Shown here piece after piece: positions 22,241-32,297 of a stretch of DNA of 64,000 nt; within the stretch, counting starts at the first letter, position 1, and every line of letters starts with the position of its first letter. Source of the DNA: Leishmania martiniquensis (lineage: Eukaryota; Euglenozoa; Kinetoplastea; Trypanosomatida; Trypanosomatidae); NCBI RefSeq assembly GCF_017916325.1, contig NC_090168.1, forward strand, positions 753,692 to 817,691, read 5' to 3'. The notes beneath the pieces were generated by a model. That model was given only the letters and a program-made list of their open reading frames with translations. It ran no database searches and had not been told where the DNA came from. Made by a program: the position numbers and the translations under genes.

Positions 22241-22986
22241 TCACAGGCCGGGGGGAGGGAGGCCCAGTGAAGTCGGACTTGGGTGCTCTGTATCGCAGAG
22301 GATTGTCCTCGCTGAAATGGCAAAGCAAAAAGAGGTGGGTGAGGCCTGTGCTGTCTTTCGGCGCTGTGGGCGTCTCTCATGGCATCAAGAAGGGGGCGAC
22401 AGAGTCTTCTTTCACCCTGAAGTGGAAGCCATGCCTTCGTAGCACTTGTCATGCAGCGGCGTACTGCTCACATTGCGTGTGGGAAACAGCCCAGCGACAC
22501 CTCATGATCCCCTTCTGTCTGCTTACCCTCCGTGCCTTCCAAAGAAGTGCAGCCCATTCCTCTCCCTTCACGTCCACCAATGGTGAGGAGGCGATTGCGA
22601 AGAAGGAGTAACCTCGCACTGCCGTCCGTACCCAACGCAAATACGCCTGTGTATGCTCTTGCATAAGAGAAGCTTTCTATTCCTGTTGGCGTGTCCTCGG
22701 TGTAAGCGGCGCAACCGCACACACGCACGCTGCATACGACTCGGATCGCCGGAGGCTCATGTGCTGGCTTGTCCATAGCCTTGGCATAACGCTCTTACCG
22801 TCTGGCCGCCTCCACCCCCTTTCATCCTCTCACGCTGGAAAGGAGCAAAAGTGTTCATCCCCCCAGCACGTGCGCATATCATCTCTCATGCCCCTTCCTG
22901 TTGGTCGCTGACTTCTTACGCCTCTCCTGAACCTTTTCTCTTTGATACTGAGAGCCTCTCCTACTCGCAGCTGCGCACACACACGC

Positions 22987-22999
22987 ATATATATATATA
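22987..22999. repeat. TA dinucleotide run
   Basis: A short run of alternating AT after a CA-rich stretch, about 90 bases upstream of the second PRA1 start. Confidence 0.85.
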
Positions 23000-23060
23000 C
23001 GCCTACGGGTTTTGGCTCCTGCCTCCCAGCCCTCCCACCTCATTCACACGCACGCCGCCC

Positions 23061-23070
23061 AATTTCTTAG
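23061..23070 (+). promoter_or_regulatory. Likely trans-splice acceptor of the second PRA1 gene
   Basis: The site ends TTCTTAG, preceded by a CT-rich stretch from about 23015, and would leave a 20-base 5' UTR before the ATG at 23091. This short spacing supports the chosen start. Confidence 0.55.
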
Positions 23071-23090
23071 GAAGCCACATTTCATTTAAT

Positions 23091-23810
23091 ATGATGAGTG
23101 GCCGCGAAGCCGATAAGGTAGTCATGATCGAGAAGATGACTTTTGTGGAGGGCTCGATTCCCAGTGCCATCGCGGACGGGTCCACCGACGCCGCTGCTAC
23201 TCACAGCGTCCCTCTCGCGTACCCTGGAAATGACGAGCCGTTGCCCAGTTATGTGTCCATCTTTGTGTCGGATATTCCCCTCGCTGCCAAGGTACAGCAG
23301 CTGTTCCACGTGAGTCGTCAACATGTGATGCGCAACTTCACGGCCCTCCGTCCGTGGTCAGAGTTCTTCGATACCACGTTCTTCTGCTCGCCTTCCGGGG
23401 TGACGGACACGGTGAACCGGCTGAACCGCAACCTCCCCTACTTCTACGCTAACTACCTGGTGCTTTCGCTTGCGTGCTCCTCTTACATCCTTCTCATCAA
23501 TCTTCCATTCGCCATCTATGCCGTGCTGTTGGTCATGTGGTACCTCTTCATCCGAAGCCGCTCGGCCATCGTGGCCGCCCTCGCCGCCCAAGGTGCCTCG
23601 GAAGAAGAGCAAATGGTGTACATCGCGAGCCGCCCCTTCACCGTATCGCAGCTGTACCTCATGCTCATAGCATTCGGCGTCGTCGGCTTCTACATCACCA
23701 GTGGTAGCTCTGTCATCTTCTGGCTGTTGCTGACGTCGCTTGGTGTTTCAGTTGGTCATGCATCGATGCGTCGTCCCCCCATCCAGGACTCAGCCTTCGA
23801 CTTTGTGTAG
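23091..23810 (+). CDS. PRA1-family (prenylated Rab acceptor) membrane protein
   Basis: A 239-residue protein starting MMSGREAD; the second Met (23094) is an equally good start. The signature LNRNLPYFYANYLVL at about residue 109 introduces the PRA1 domain. Two long hydrophobic hairpins follow (about 118-150 and 178-215), the first containing the INLPF turn that corresponds to nP(F) in the family. It ends shortly after a conserved HASMRRPP, analogous to HALMRKPT in the upstream paralogue, and lacks that gene's charged C-terminal tail. The expected role is Rab/GDI handling and cargo traffic at ER-Golgi membranes. Outside the domain the two paralogues share little. Confidence 0.88.
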   Translation: MMSGREADKVVMIEKMTFVEGSIPSAIADGSTDAAATHSVPLAYPGNDEPLPSYVSIFVSDIPLAAKVQQLFHVSRQHVMRNFTALRPWSEFFDTTFFCSPSGVTDTVNRLNRNLPYFYANYLVLSLACSSYILLINLPFAIYAVLLVMWYLFIRSRSAIVAALAAQGASEEEQMVYIASRPFTVSQLYLMLIAFGVVGFYITSGSSVIFWLLLTSLGVSVGHASMRRPPIQDSAFDFV

Positions 23811-24065
23811 CGCCAATGAGCCACACCACTTGTGAACGCACCAACACCATCGCTGCCTTCAGCGACTTGGCGTTAGCGATGCATAGACGGAAAGAGAGGG
23901 GGAGGGGAGGGGGCTAATATGAGAGACCGGGACACAGCTGCAAGAGCATTTTGGCACACCATGCAGAAGGAGCCATGCACTCGCGTACCGAGGGGCAGAA
24001 GCGCAGCGAAAGCCCTCTGGGTCTTTGAGGGTCTGTCAACTTGCTGGCTGGCGTGCGCTGCAAGC

Positions 24066-24122
24066 ATGCATGCATGTGTGTATGTGTACGTGTGTATGCG
24101 TATGTGTGTGTGTGTGTGTGTA
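24066..24122. repeat. GT microsatellite (imperfect)
   Basis: Alternating GT with TATG and GCAT interruptions over almost 60 bases, in the probable 3' UTR of the second PRA1 gene. Confidence 0.9.
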
Positions 24123-26234
24123 GCGCTCCACGAAAAAGAGTCCGGAGAAACGATGCCACGTCAGGGGTATTTCAAGCGCGCACCTTTCACTCCCCCTCCC
24201 TCTCTTTTTCTCTCCAGAGTTTGGCATTTTCGGTCTACCTGCAACCTGTCGCGATGCCCCCCACCCACCCACCACCACCACTCCCCTCCTTAGTTACCTT
24301 TAGTCTCTTTGTCCTCCCCTCCCCTCGTTCCCTTCCCGAAACGGACTTCTCTCGCATAATTGGTGCACACGCACGTGGGGCCATGCCCTCGTGGCGTTTC
24401 GTTCGCTTTGGCGCACTTCTGATCAGCGGTTTTCCTCCTCTTCCTCCTCCTCTTGTTTCCCAAGGCGATGTTGATGTTGGGCCGCTAGTGCTGTTGTTGT
24501 CGCTGTTGCTGTTCTCCCTCTCTCGCGTCCATCACCTCTTTCGGCTTGTACTCGGGGTACCGTATCCCCCACCGCCACCTCATCTGCCATTCTGAATGGT
24601 GAGTGTCTATGTCTCCTCCTTACGTTCAGCGACCATTGCACACAGCCGCGCTCGCATTGGAACCCGTTTTCTATCGCAGGTGCTATTCCATACGGCTCCT
24701 TACGTGGGTGTACGCCTGGAATCGGGAGCCGTCACGTTGGCCTGCAACATGCACCAGTGCAGGCTTTCAGGGAGACGCGAGAGGTGGAATCGAGAATGGC
24801 AGCAAGGCACTCTGCCTCTCTCCCACCCACCCCTCTCTTTGCATCAATGGGGGAACGCTTCAAAGCACAACGCCTCCATGACTCACAGCCGCCTCGCGCT
24901 CTCACTCCCTTTCTGCACCCCCTTTTCGTGGACCCTCTCCGCCCTACTCACTCCCCCTCCCTCCCTCCTTTACCTGCATCTGACTTCAACGCACCCGAGC
25001 GCGACCGCATGTGCGCAAACACGCCCATCCGGCTCGCTTGCACAGACTCCCATCCATCCCACTAGTACCGCTTCTTCTTTTTTTTCACACCTTCTCCTCT
25101 GCTTTCCTACCCATAGGCAGCCTCGGTGGAGGGTATGCGGAAGATGCGCCCCTCCGCTTTAGGGAACTGGTTGGCCCGTTGACCTCGGCTTGCAACTGCG
25201 TACGTCTTGTTGCGGGGCGTAGGCGCCAGTACATTTTATTCTCTCTCTCTGTGTCGTGGTAATTCGAGCCTTGGCAGATCGCACGCCATTTCCTCGAGTC
25301 CCTCTCTGACTTTCGCCGTTTCTCCGTCACAGCAACCAGCAGGTAACCGCTCTTGGGCCGTCTCATCACTGACGCGAGCGAGAAGGACCCATCTGGTCCT
25401 TCTTTATCGCCACCTCCTCAAGGGTGAGCGCACGTCTCTTTTCGATGCCGTCCGTTTCGCAGTTTACGAGTCGCTGCTTTTGCGAATCAGCCGAAGCCGT
25501 ACAGGGTGCTGACGCTATCGCCGTACCACACACATATCGCTTGACGTAGACAAAGGCAGGCCAACTACTTGGCGGGGAAGAGAGGGGGAGCTGATACGCG
25601 CATATGCAGACGGAAAGCATAAAAAAAAGAGGAGGGAGGAGTGGGTACGGGGGCCGCCATGTGCTCTGTAAAGTCTTCTCTGTTCCATCCCCGTCACCAC
25701 GCATTCATATTGTTCTCCGCGCTCCCTTTCAGCGTGCCCGATTCATTGCACGCACACCAGCAAACATACGCATGCAGCCAAAGCCCGCCCGCCCCCCTCC
25801 CTTTGACAGCACAATGGCTGAATACGAATCGTCTAGGAGAAGCCGCCTGCCGTCTCATCCGGTCATCCGCCTTGCGGCCTCTGTTTCTCCTTCCTCATCC
25901 CTTCTTCGGCTGACGCGCGGCAGCGGCGCAGGTGAGCCCCTGCCTCCCAGCAGAAACCTCTTGTGTACACACGTCAGCGGGAGCGAGAAGCGGAGGAACA
26001 CGTGTGCGGCAGGCGCGCGAGTGGCGTCTCCCTCTCTTTTTTAGGTGCACATCAATGCCTCTTTGCAAATGCCAACGCTTTCCCTTCCAGCCCTTATCGA
26101 TCTCTCTGCCGTTTCTCACGGGCGCTGTTGCAGCGCTGCCATTCGTTCACCGCTTTCTCCCGGTGGCCGCCTCTCATTCTCTGTCGTCGACTTCACGGCC
26201 GTATCGTTTCGGCTCGCTTTTCATCCGCGCATTT

Positions 26235-26264
26235 GACCCCATCCCGCTCCCGCCTTCCTTTCAG
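26235..26264 (+). promoter_or_regulatory. Polypyrimidine tract and splice acceptor for the GST gene
   Basis: A C/T-rich run ends CCTTTCAG at 26263-26264 and is followed after 42 bases by the ATG at 26307. It is the clearest acceptor in this gap and supports the start used. Confidence 0.6.
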
Positions 26265-26306
26265 CCGCATCTGCACCCCTGCGCGCGCGTCTGCCTCGCC
26301 TGCACG

Positions 26307-26969
26307 ATGCATCTGCTCTACCAAAAGAACCCTGACAACGCGCCGGCGCAGAAGATTCTCGCGGCAGCGGCCTACGCGGGTGTGGAGATGACGGCGGAGT
26401 CCTGTGGCGAGAACAAAGCCAGCACCGACCCTGAGTTCTTCAACTTGTGCGATCCGTGTGGGGAATACCCGGTGCTAGAGCTCGAAGACGGCTCCGGCGT
26501 GTGCGTTTTCGGCGCGAACGCAATCCTGCGCTACGTGGCGCGCATGCAAAGTGAAGGCTCGCTGCACCCGTATGGTCGCACACCGTTCGAGGCGAGTCAG
26601 GTGGACATGTGGATTGACTTTTCGAGCACGGAGATTGACGCGGCGAACATGCCGTACATCCGCATGGCGTACGAGAAGACCACCAGCGACGTGCCAGCGG
26701 ACGCCCTCGACAAGGTGAGGGCTGTACTAGCTGGATTGGAGGAGGTGCTGAGCATACGCACCTTTCTCGTCGGCGAGCGCCTGTCCATTGCCGATGTGGC
26801 CGTCGCCTTCTCGATCCACTGGGTATACCGCTGCAACCGCAAGCATGGCTATGCTCTCGCCAAGGAGTACCGCGCCGTGTACCGTCACTACAACACGGTC
26901 ATGCGCCACCCCAAGATTCACGCCACGATGCGAAAGGAAGGGGCAACACTCGGGCCTCTGCGCATTTAG
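26307..26969 (+). CDS. Stand-alone GST, EF1B-gamma type
   Basis: A 220-residue protein with a complete GST fold. The thioredoxin-like N-terminal half includes YPVLELEDGSGVCVFGANAI (the cis-Pro and the Glu/Asn-type glutathione-binding turn, with Gly-Ala-Asn replacing the usual Glu-Ser). The all-helical C-terminal half contains FLVGERLSIADVAVAF, matching the N-capping box S/T-x-x-D of GSTs. The opening MHLLYQKNPDNAPAQKILAA and the overall layout resemble the N-terminal domain of translation elongation factor 1B-gamma, but the EF1G C-terminal domain is absent: the frame stops right after the helical domain. In trypanosomatids such domains occur in EF1B subunits, trypanothione S-transferases and multi-synthetase-complex proteins. 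Which of these applies here cannot be decided from sequence alone. Confidence 0.85.
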   Translation: MHLLYQKNPDNAPAQKILAAAAYAGVEMTAESCGENKASTDPEFFNLCDPCGEYPVLELEDGSGVCVFGANAILRYVARMQSEGSLHPYGRTPFEASQVDMWIDFSSTEIDAANMPYIRMAYEKTTSDVPADALDKVRAVLAGLEEVLSIRTFLVGERLSIADVAVAFSIHWVYRCNRKHGYALAKEYRAVYRHYNTVMRHPKIHATMRKEGATLGPLRI

Positions 26970-27390
26970 AGGTGGTGAGTTAAGCTTTCCTTCGGAGAAC
27001 GGTGTCAGGAAAGGCAAAGGATGCCGGCTGAGAGACTGCCTCGCGACGGCCTTTGTTGCTTCTCTCTTTCCGGCCTGTTGCCGAGCGCCTCGCTCACTGC
27101 GTAACATTGATGTACGTAGCCGATGCCGTTCTTCTTCACGATACATCCGTGGAAGGCCCTTCCCTCCCTCCCCTCCTATCCTTCCACTCTCGACCCATTC
27201 AACTCTGGTTGCCTCGTGTTACCTGGGGGAGAGAGAGACAGAGATTGTGGCCTGGGCATTCGTGTTCCAACTCGCCCTGGTGAGTCGGTGTGGATGCACG
27301 ATTTTTTTTCTGTGGTCTCGCTGTTTTCATATTACATCGTTCTTGCCAGCTCACCCTCCTCGTTGCGTCTCCTGCTTTTTCTTGGCTGTT

Positions 27391-27420
27391 GGTATGTGTT
27401 TGTGTGTGTGTGTGTGTGCG
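27391..27420. repeat. GT microsatellite
   Basis: A nearly perfect GT run of about 30 bases. Confidence 0.9.
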
Positions 27421-28639
27421 CCGCTAAGCTAGCGAGTCATGCAGGTGTGCAAAACGGGCAACCAGAATCCAGGTGGGATTGCAGTGACAGAAGGGATACC
27501 AAAGCTTCACCACAACTATCAGCACCCTGCCTTGCGTCCCTTGCGCGCAATCACATTCCTTACCTTCCTCTCCCCTCTTCTATGTAGTGAAAGGAGCAAG
27601 AGGCGAACCGCGTTTTAGTGCTGCTACCGAGTAGGCGTTGTGACGCTGATGAAATAAACGCAGTTCGGACGCTGCGCTTGCGTGACACCTTTCCACTCTT
27701 CTCTCCACCCCCATTTCACTCCTATTTCACCTCATCAACTGGTCTCCTTTGCCGGGGGCATGGCAGCCAAGGCGGTCATTATAAGAGAAGCACCCTCGCG
27801 TGGGCGGACGCAAATATGTGCTCCATCCCCATCATCGCATGGGGCTATTAAGGTGCGTGGGCATCTCTCGCGTTGTCCGCTCGAACGTATCATTGAACCC
27901 CCGTCTCTTAGGTGTAGCACTGCAGCGCATCGTACACCGCTTCCTCACCACAACCACCTCGCTCCACGCATAAGCGCACTCGTACACCTACAGCGCCCTC
28001 TCTCCGATGTTCCATGTTTGCTTTACTGTGAGAAATGTAGGCATCTTCCGCATTCAAGCACCCAGTCTCTCTCTCTCTTTAGGTGGTTCGCCCACTCAAC
28101 CCGCCTCTGGACGGTCTCTCACAATTCGGTTGTATGCTTAGGCTGCCATATTCGGCACTTCCTTTGGTGCTGCCTTAAAGTGTGAGCTTCTCTTTTACCG
28201 CTCCGCCTCTGGTAAAGTCAGTCCTTCCCTCCTCACCTCGCACCCTCACAGAGCGTGCACGCCGCGGCTACTAGTCTGTGGCTTCGCCATTTCATCGAGC
28301 CGTGGTTGTCTGACCCGCAGCGCCGGCGCGTGCGTACTTTCACCGGCGTCCATACAGCAACGCTGTGCGACTGCTGTCCACTGCGCGTGTGTTTCTTTCG
28401 TTCCTGCCCGACTTGTCGGACCTGAAGGCGACGCCTTGGCGTTGAGGAAGAGAGAGGGAGCCCATCGGCGTCTTCACGTGCAGGTGAGAAGCCCACCCCT
28501 CGCACCCGCCTCTGTCTCTCGTCTTTCCATCTGTAACGAGTGCCGTCGCTCTCACCTTCTTTGCGGCCTGTGCTTCTGGTTTGTCGTGTTCTCCTGCGCA
28601 GCACTCTCCCCCCCCGGCACTCTCTTCTGCTTTCTGCCC

Positions 28640-28881
28640 AGTTTCATTTCCGCGAACTGAAGGGGGGAGGCGCCTTCGCCCCCTCCTTCAGCGTTTTGCC
28701 GCACGCGTGCGGTGGAAAAGAGATGAACCGGTACCTTTGGGGCCGTCAGCATCAGAACTTGAAAAGGATGCACTAGCGGCTGCAGCTTTGGGCGCAGAAG
28801 CGACGGCGTCGCCGTCCTTGCGGCCGGGGAGATATGTGCATGGAAGAGGTGAAGCGGTCGGTGGCGCCTCAGGATGGTGAG
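28640..28881 (+). pseudogene. Possible gene remnant: coding-like frame without an ATG
   Basis: One + frame reads like a real trypanosomatid protein terminus (RDEPVPLGPSASELEKDALA, then Ala-rich and GRYVHGRG) with host-like codons, ending in TGA at 28879-28881. There is no in-frame ATG upstream; the open frame begins at a TTG in T/C-rich sequence. A different frame offers only a 17-codon ORF (ATG at 28723). It could be the decayed end of a lost gene or chance. No family recognised. Confidence 0.2.
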
Positions 28882-29225
28882 CTGCCGCAGCCATCAACTC
28901 ACAGCCTGAGGTGATATTTGCGCCAGAAGGGAGGGGCACTACCGTCTCGTGAGAGGGGCTGTATACTTCCGCCCCCCCCGCCCCCGCTTTCCAAGCAGCA
29001 AGCTCGCTGCGCCTTCGGAAGCGAGGGCCTATGCCAAACCTTGCCGTCCACATCGGCACGTGCTGCCACTTCCAATTGCTGCGGCTGATGGATGCTCCTA
29101 TGAAATGTGCCTGTGTGCATGACTGGGTGGTGCAGGCATAGGGGGAAGAGGGGTTGGGGAAAAGGCTATGGGGTGCGCCCTCTTCCCTTTCCCTCTGCTC
29201 ATGTGCGCGTTCTACCTGTTAGATA

Positions 29226-29251
29226 GGGAGGGGGGAGGGGGGAAGGAGGGG
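29226..29251 (+). other. G-quadruplex-like G/A run
   Basis: Runs of 3, 6, 6 and 4 G separated by short A-containing loops on the + (transcribed-sense) strand, within the gap before the coiled-coil gene. It meets the usual four-G-run pattern; no structural proof. Confidence 0.5.
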
Positions 29252-29877
29252 CTTCGCTCCAAATCAATCCCTTCCTCTCTCCACCCAACCTCCGCCCACC
29301 TCTGGGCCCCACTCTCTGTCCCTTGACGCCCCCCCCCGCGTCTTTCCCACCGCATTTCACTCCCTTTTGCTTCTTGTTTTTCTTTCCTCACGGGCGGGGC
29401 GTGAAGAGTAAAATGCACGTGACGCGGCAAGTTGTTTACCCTCTTGGCAAGTTCGCGCCCATCGCGGGCGTCCGCGTTTGCTCCCATCCCTGTGCGCGCG
29501 CGATACTCGGGGTCAAGCAGGTGCAGCATGGCCTGCGTGACGTCCCCTTCGCTTGCCCCTCGGCAACTTTCTCTCCAAGTGTGCATGCAAGGGAATATAC
29601 CATGGAGCCAAGTGGTGCCGCTGAGCAGACTCTCGGGCTGCTGCCCTCGCGTCCCTCGTGTGATGCGTTTTTCGCAAAGACGATTGCCCTGACTTGTGTT
29701 CAGGGGCAAGTTCTCTGATGCATGTGTGCACTTCTCCTCTCCCTCTCTTTCTCGGGCACGATACTGTATCCAACTTCCCTCACATCCTCTCACCTACCCG
29801 CGCACCGCAACACTAGTGGCGTGGCCAACCCTACGCGAGCGCACTCCCCACGCGCCCGCCTGTACGCCTCCGCTACA

Positions 29878-30861
29878 ATGACGATAGGCAAACATGTGTC
29901 GGAAGCGGTGCAAATATTCCGAGAGGCACAGAACCTGCTTTCCACCCTCTACACCCATCTCACCGCTCTGGCGAACATCATGAACCAGAAAGGCACGCTG
30001 GTCGGAGCTGCGCGTCGGCGCGAGCAGTGCTTTGCGAAGGCACCGTACGCATCAAATTTCCTTTGCATGGATGCAGACACAGAAGAAAGTACGCCGCTAG
30101 AGGCCCTTACGGCAGGCCCCAGTTGCGTGCACGTCACCTCTCCAGTGATGACTTCTCCGCTGGGTGTGCTGGCTGCGACTTCGGTCTCCACGGTCCATCA
30201 CCTTGTTGCTCAGCACCAGCGAGACGTGGAGGAGCTTCTCAGGGTCATCTCCCGCATAACACAGCAGTCTTGGGCACAGAAGGTGGAGCAGCTCAAATCG
30301 AAGATCGCGCAGCTCGAAAAGGAGAGTGACGCAGACGTGGCATCCCAACGCCCTCTCTCAACGAGCAGTACTGCAGCCTTCTCGTCGACATCTGCGTCAT
30401 CATCGTACTTTACCACCGCCTCAGAGCTCTCCGTCGCGCTCTACGGCTTTGCCGCCTGCCTGCTAAAGATGGGGAATGTGTTGCAGGAAACGATCCTCGC
30501 GCTGCGTAAGGACGCGAAGCTGTCCCTCATGATGCACTCCACTCCTGGCACAGCCGCTCTGTTGGCCTCCACCTCCAGCGACATGGCGAGTCATCTGGCC
30601 GCCATGCTGGCTCGCGAAGGCGGGAAGAGTGAGAGTCTCTCATTGCTGCCGATGAGCTCTGCTCGTTTGACAGCTCTGGAGGAAGCCAAGTCGCTCTTGG
30701 GCCCCTTGGCCAGTACAGCAGGTGTCGCGGCACCGCCGCAGCAGCCAATGCGGCTCGCGGATGCAGTGGGCCAGCTCGAGCCCTTCTTGGCGGCGTGCTG
30801 GAAGAGTTGCTGCGACAGCTACCTCACTCCCGAATCGCACCTGCTACTTGCCCTTGTTTAG
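29878..30861 (+). CDS. Hypothetical protein with short coiled coil
   Basis: A 327-residue protein of no recognised family. The head (1-50) is helical and Leu-rich. A coiled-coil candidate with heptad-like spacing (QKVEQLKSKIAQLEKESDA) lies at about 133-152, followed by a Ser/Thr linker, then an Ala/Leu-rich helical region (about 180-327) ending LLLALV. No signal peptide, membrane segment or catalytic motif is evident. The start is chosen because AG at 29815-29816 after a long C/T tract lies 61 bases upstream and no earlier in-frame ATG exists past it. Codon use resembles that of neighbouring genes, so it is probably expressed. Confidence 0.7.
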   Translation: MTIGKHVSEAVQIFREAQNLLSTLYTHLTALANIMNQKGTLVGAARRREQCFAKAPYASNFLCMDADTEESTPLEALTAGPSCVHVTSPVMTSPLGVLAATSVSTVHHLVAQHQRDVEELLRVISRITQQSWAQKVEQLKSKIAQLEKESDADVASQRPLSTSSTAAFSSTSASSSYFTTASELSVALYGFAACLLKMGNVLQETILALRKDAKLSLMMHSTPGTAALLASTSSDMASHLAAMLAREGGKSESLSLLPMSSARLTALEEAKSLLGPLASTAGVAAPPQQPMRLADAVGQLEPFLAACWKSCCDSYLTPESHLLLALV

Positions 30862-31152
30862 CATCGTTGCATAATGGTGTGGTGCCCTGAAGCACTCGTG
30901 TGTGAGAGTGTCGGCGGATAGTCTTTAAACCCTTTCTTCTTTCCGCTGGGTCGGTAATGCTTACCCCGATGGAAGGCAATGATCCTCGACACCTCGGCGA
31001 GCGCGCACGTGTCTCCGAGTTGAAGAAGGTCGAGCGGCATCCAAAGAAACAAAAAGACAAGCTGCTCGCTGCATTTTCGAGGGCGACTAAAGACGCAGCC
31101 GCAATGCTGTCATTCGAAGAACAGCCGCTCTCGGTCAGTGCGCAGGCGCACG

Positions 31153-31166
31153 TATATATATATATA
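31153..31166. repeat. TA dinucleotide run
   Basis: Seven TA units; a second similar run is at 31306-31319. Confidence 0.9.
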
Positions 31167-31305
31167 CGCGTGTGAGTACTCAGCTCCCTTCCCCTGCCTC
31201 TTTCCTGTTCATGGATCTCATACCTGCTGTCTTCCACACTTACACACCCACACACACACATGCACGTAACCTTCCTCCTCTGTTGGCTGCGGCTCCTTTT
31301 GGTAC

Positions 31306-31319
31306 ATATATATATATAT
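31306..31319. repeat. TA dinucleotide run
   Basis: A perfect alternating AT run of 14 bases, 140 bases after the previous one. Confidence 0.9.
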
Positions 31320-32234
31320 TAGAATCTCCGTTGCCTCTCTTTTGATTTGTGAACGTCCAGCTTTTTTTTCGGTCCTTACTCGCTCCCCGCTGCTGCGAAG
31401 GAAGCACCCGATCCTGTTGCTGTCCTATCCGCGCCGCCATAACACACCCATCAGCAGCTGCACGACTTCTCCCTTTTCCCTCCTTCTCTGCCTTTGCGGT
31501 CTCTTTCTTTTTTGGGGGGGTCACCCCGTGTGACCCGGCAGAGCGGCGAAAAAAAGGGGCCGTTCGGGAAGCTCTGTTTTTGTTTTTTTACCCTTCTCAT
31601 TTCTCGTCGATACTCAAAAAGGTCTCCAACGCGTCTCATCGCTTCCCCATCACCACACACACATATACACACGCATACACTCAGAAAGAGTGAGGCGGGG
31701 GAACAGACAGGCAGGGACGCAGGCGCACTATATCGGAAGCAAAGGAGGGGGTGTCCCGCCTGTGGTCTTTCATTCTGTTGCGTAATCCTCTTTCTAATCG
31801 CCTTGTGGTGTTCAGAAGCGCCTTTTATTGGTGGCCGACGTTTTTCTTTGCTTTCCGCTCCGCTGACTGTGGGCATACTTCGATACGCCGCCAGCTGCAT
31901 TCGCAACAGCGCGTCTCTCTCCCACACACACGCATACACACATACGCCCCAGTTCTTCTTCGTTTGAGAATTCGGCGCCCTCTCTTTCCTTGTCTGTGTT
32001 GTTGTGTGACCTTTGCGCTCGTGTCGTGCCAAGCTGATTCGATTGCGCTGCAGTGGCGCAGCCGAGTCAGGGGAAACGTGGGGAGCCAGAGCGTGTGATC
32101 TTTCTTCTTGGATCTGTAAATCAGCACAGAAGAAGGACGTCTCTTTCACTACGGCGCCACTTGCGCGCATCCAACCTCTTTGCTTCTTGAACCGACAGAG
32201 CAACAGTGCATTCTCTTCTTAGGGAAGTCGCACT

Positions 32235-32272
32235 TATTCCTTTCCTCTACGAATCTCTTTACCTCATTGCAG
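32235..32272 (+). promoter_or_regulatory. Polypyrimidine tract and splice acceptor for the TauE-like gene
   Basis: T/C-rich sequence ending CTCATTGCAG, 26 bases before the ATG at 32298. Confidence 0.6.
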
Positions 32273-32297
32273 TCCTTACACACAGGCACCTGTCATA

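Larger units (their letters stand above)
20710..23090 (+). other. Intergenic region between the two PRA1 genes, carrying repeat copy A
   Basis: No gene seen. It holds 3' UTR-like sequence, the 0.5-kb interspersed repeat copy A (21729-22240), a T/C-rich stretch, a (TA)n run at 22987-22999, and the splice acceptor of the next gene (AG at 23069-23070). Long open frames over 21.7-22.3 kb on both strands are a by-product of the GC-rich repeat. Confidence 0.65.
23811..26306 (+). other. Intergenic region, 2.5 kb
   Basis: No gene seen. Notable are G runs at 23898-23913, a long imperfect (GT)n from 24066 to 24122, and repeated CT tracts at 24190-24350, 24430-24560 and 24900-24970. The frame of the downstream GST is open upstream from 25932 but without ATG and in pyrimidine-rich sequence. 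Confidence 0.65.
26970..29877 (+). other. Longest ordinary intergenic region, 2.9 kb
   Basis: No intact gene is supported. It contains a GT run at 27391-27420, C/T tracts, a coding-like stretch without start at 28640-28881 (listed separately), a G-quadruplex-like run at 29226-29251, and a pyrimidine tract leading to AG at 29815-29816. No tRNA or small RNA gene was recognised by eye. Confidence 0.6.
30862..32297 (+). other. Intergenic region, 1.4 kb
   Basis: No gene seen. It holds (TA)n runs at 31153-31166 and 31306-31319, a (CA)n at 31242-31262, C/T tracts, and the splice acceptor for the next gene at 32271-32272. Confidence 0.65.

Noticed and set aside
21880..22611. 243-codon + ORF over repeat copy A
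   Set aside because: The same frame in copies B and C diverges and ends differently, so the open frame is a composition effect of the repeat.
24041..24595. 184-codon + ORF
   Set aside because: It follows GT and CT runs, contains the texture of UTR and splice tracts, and has no domain.
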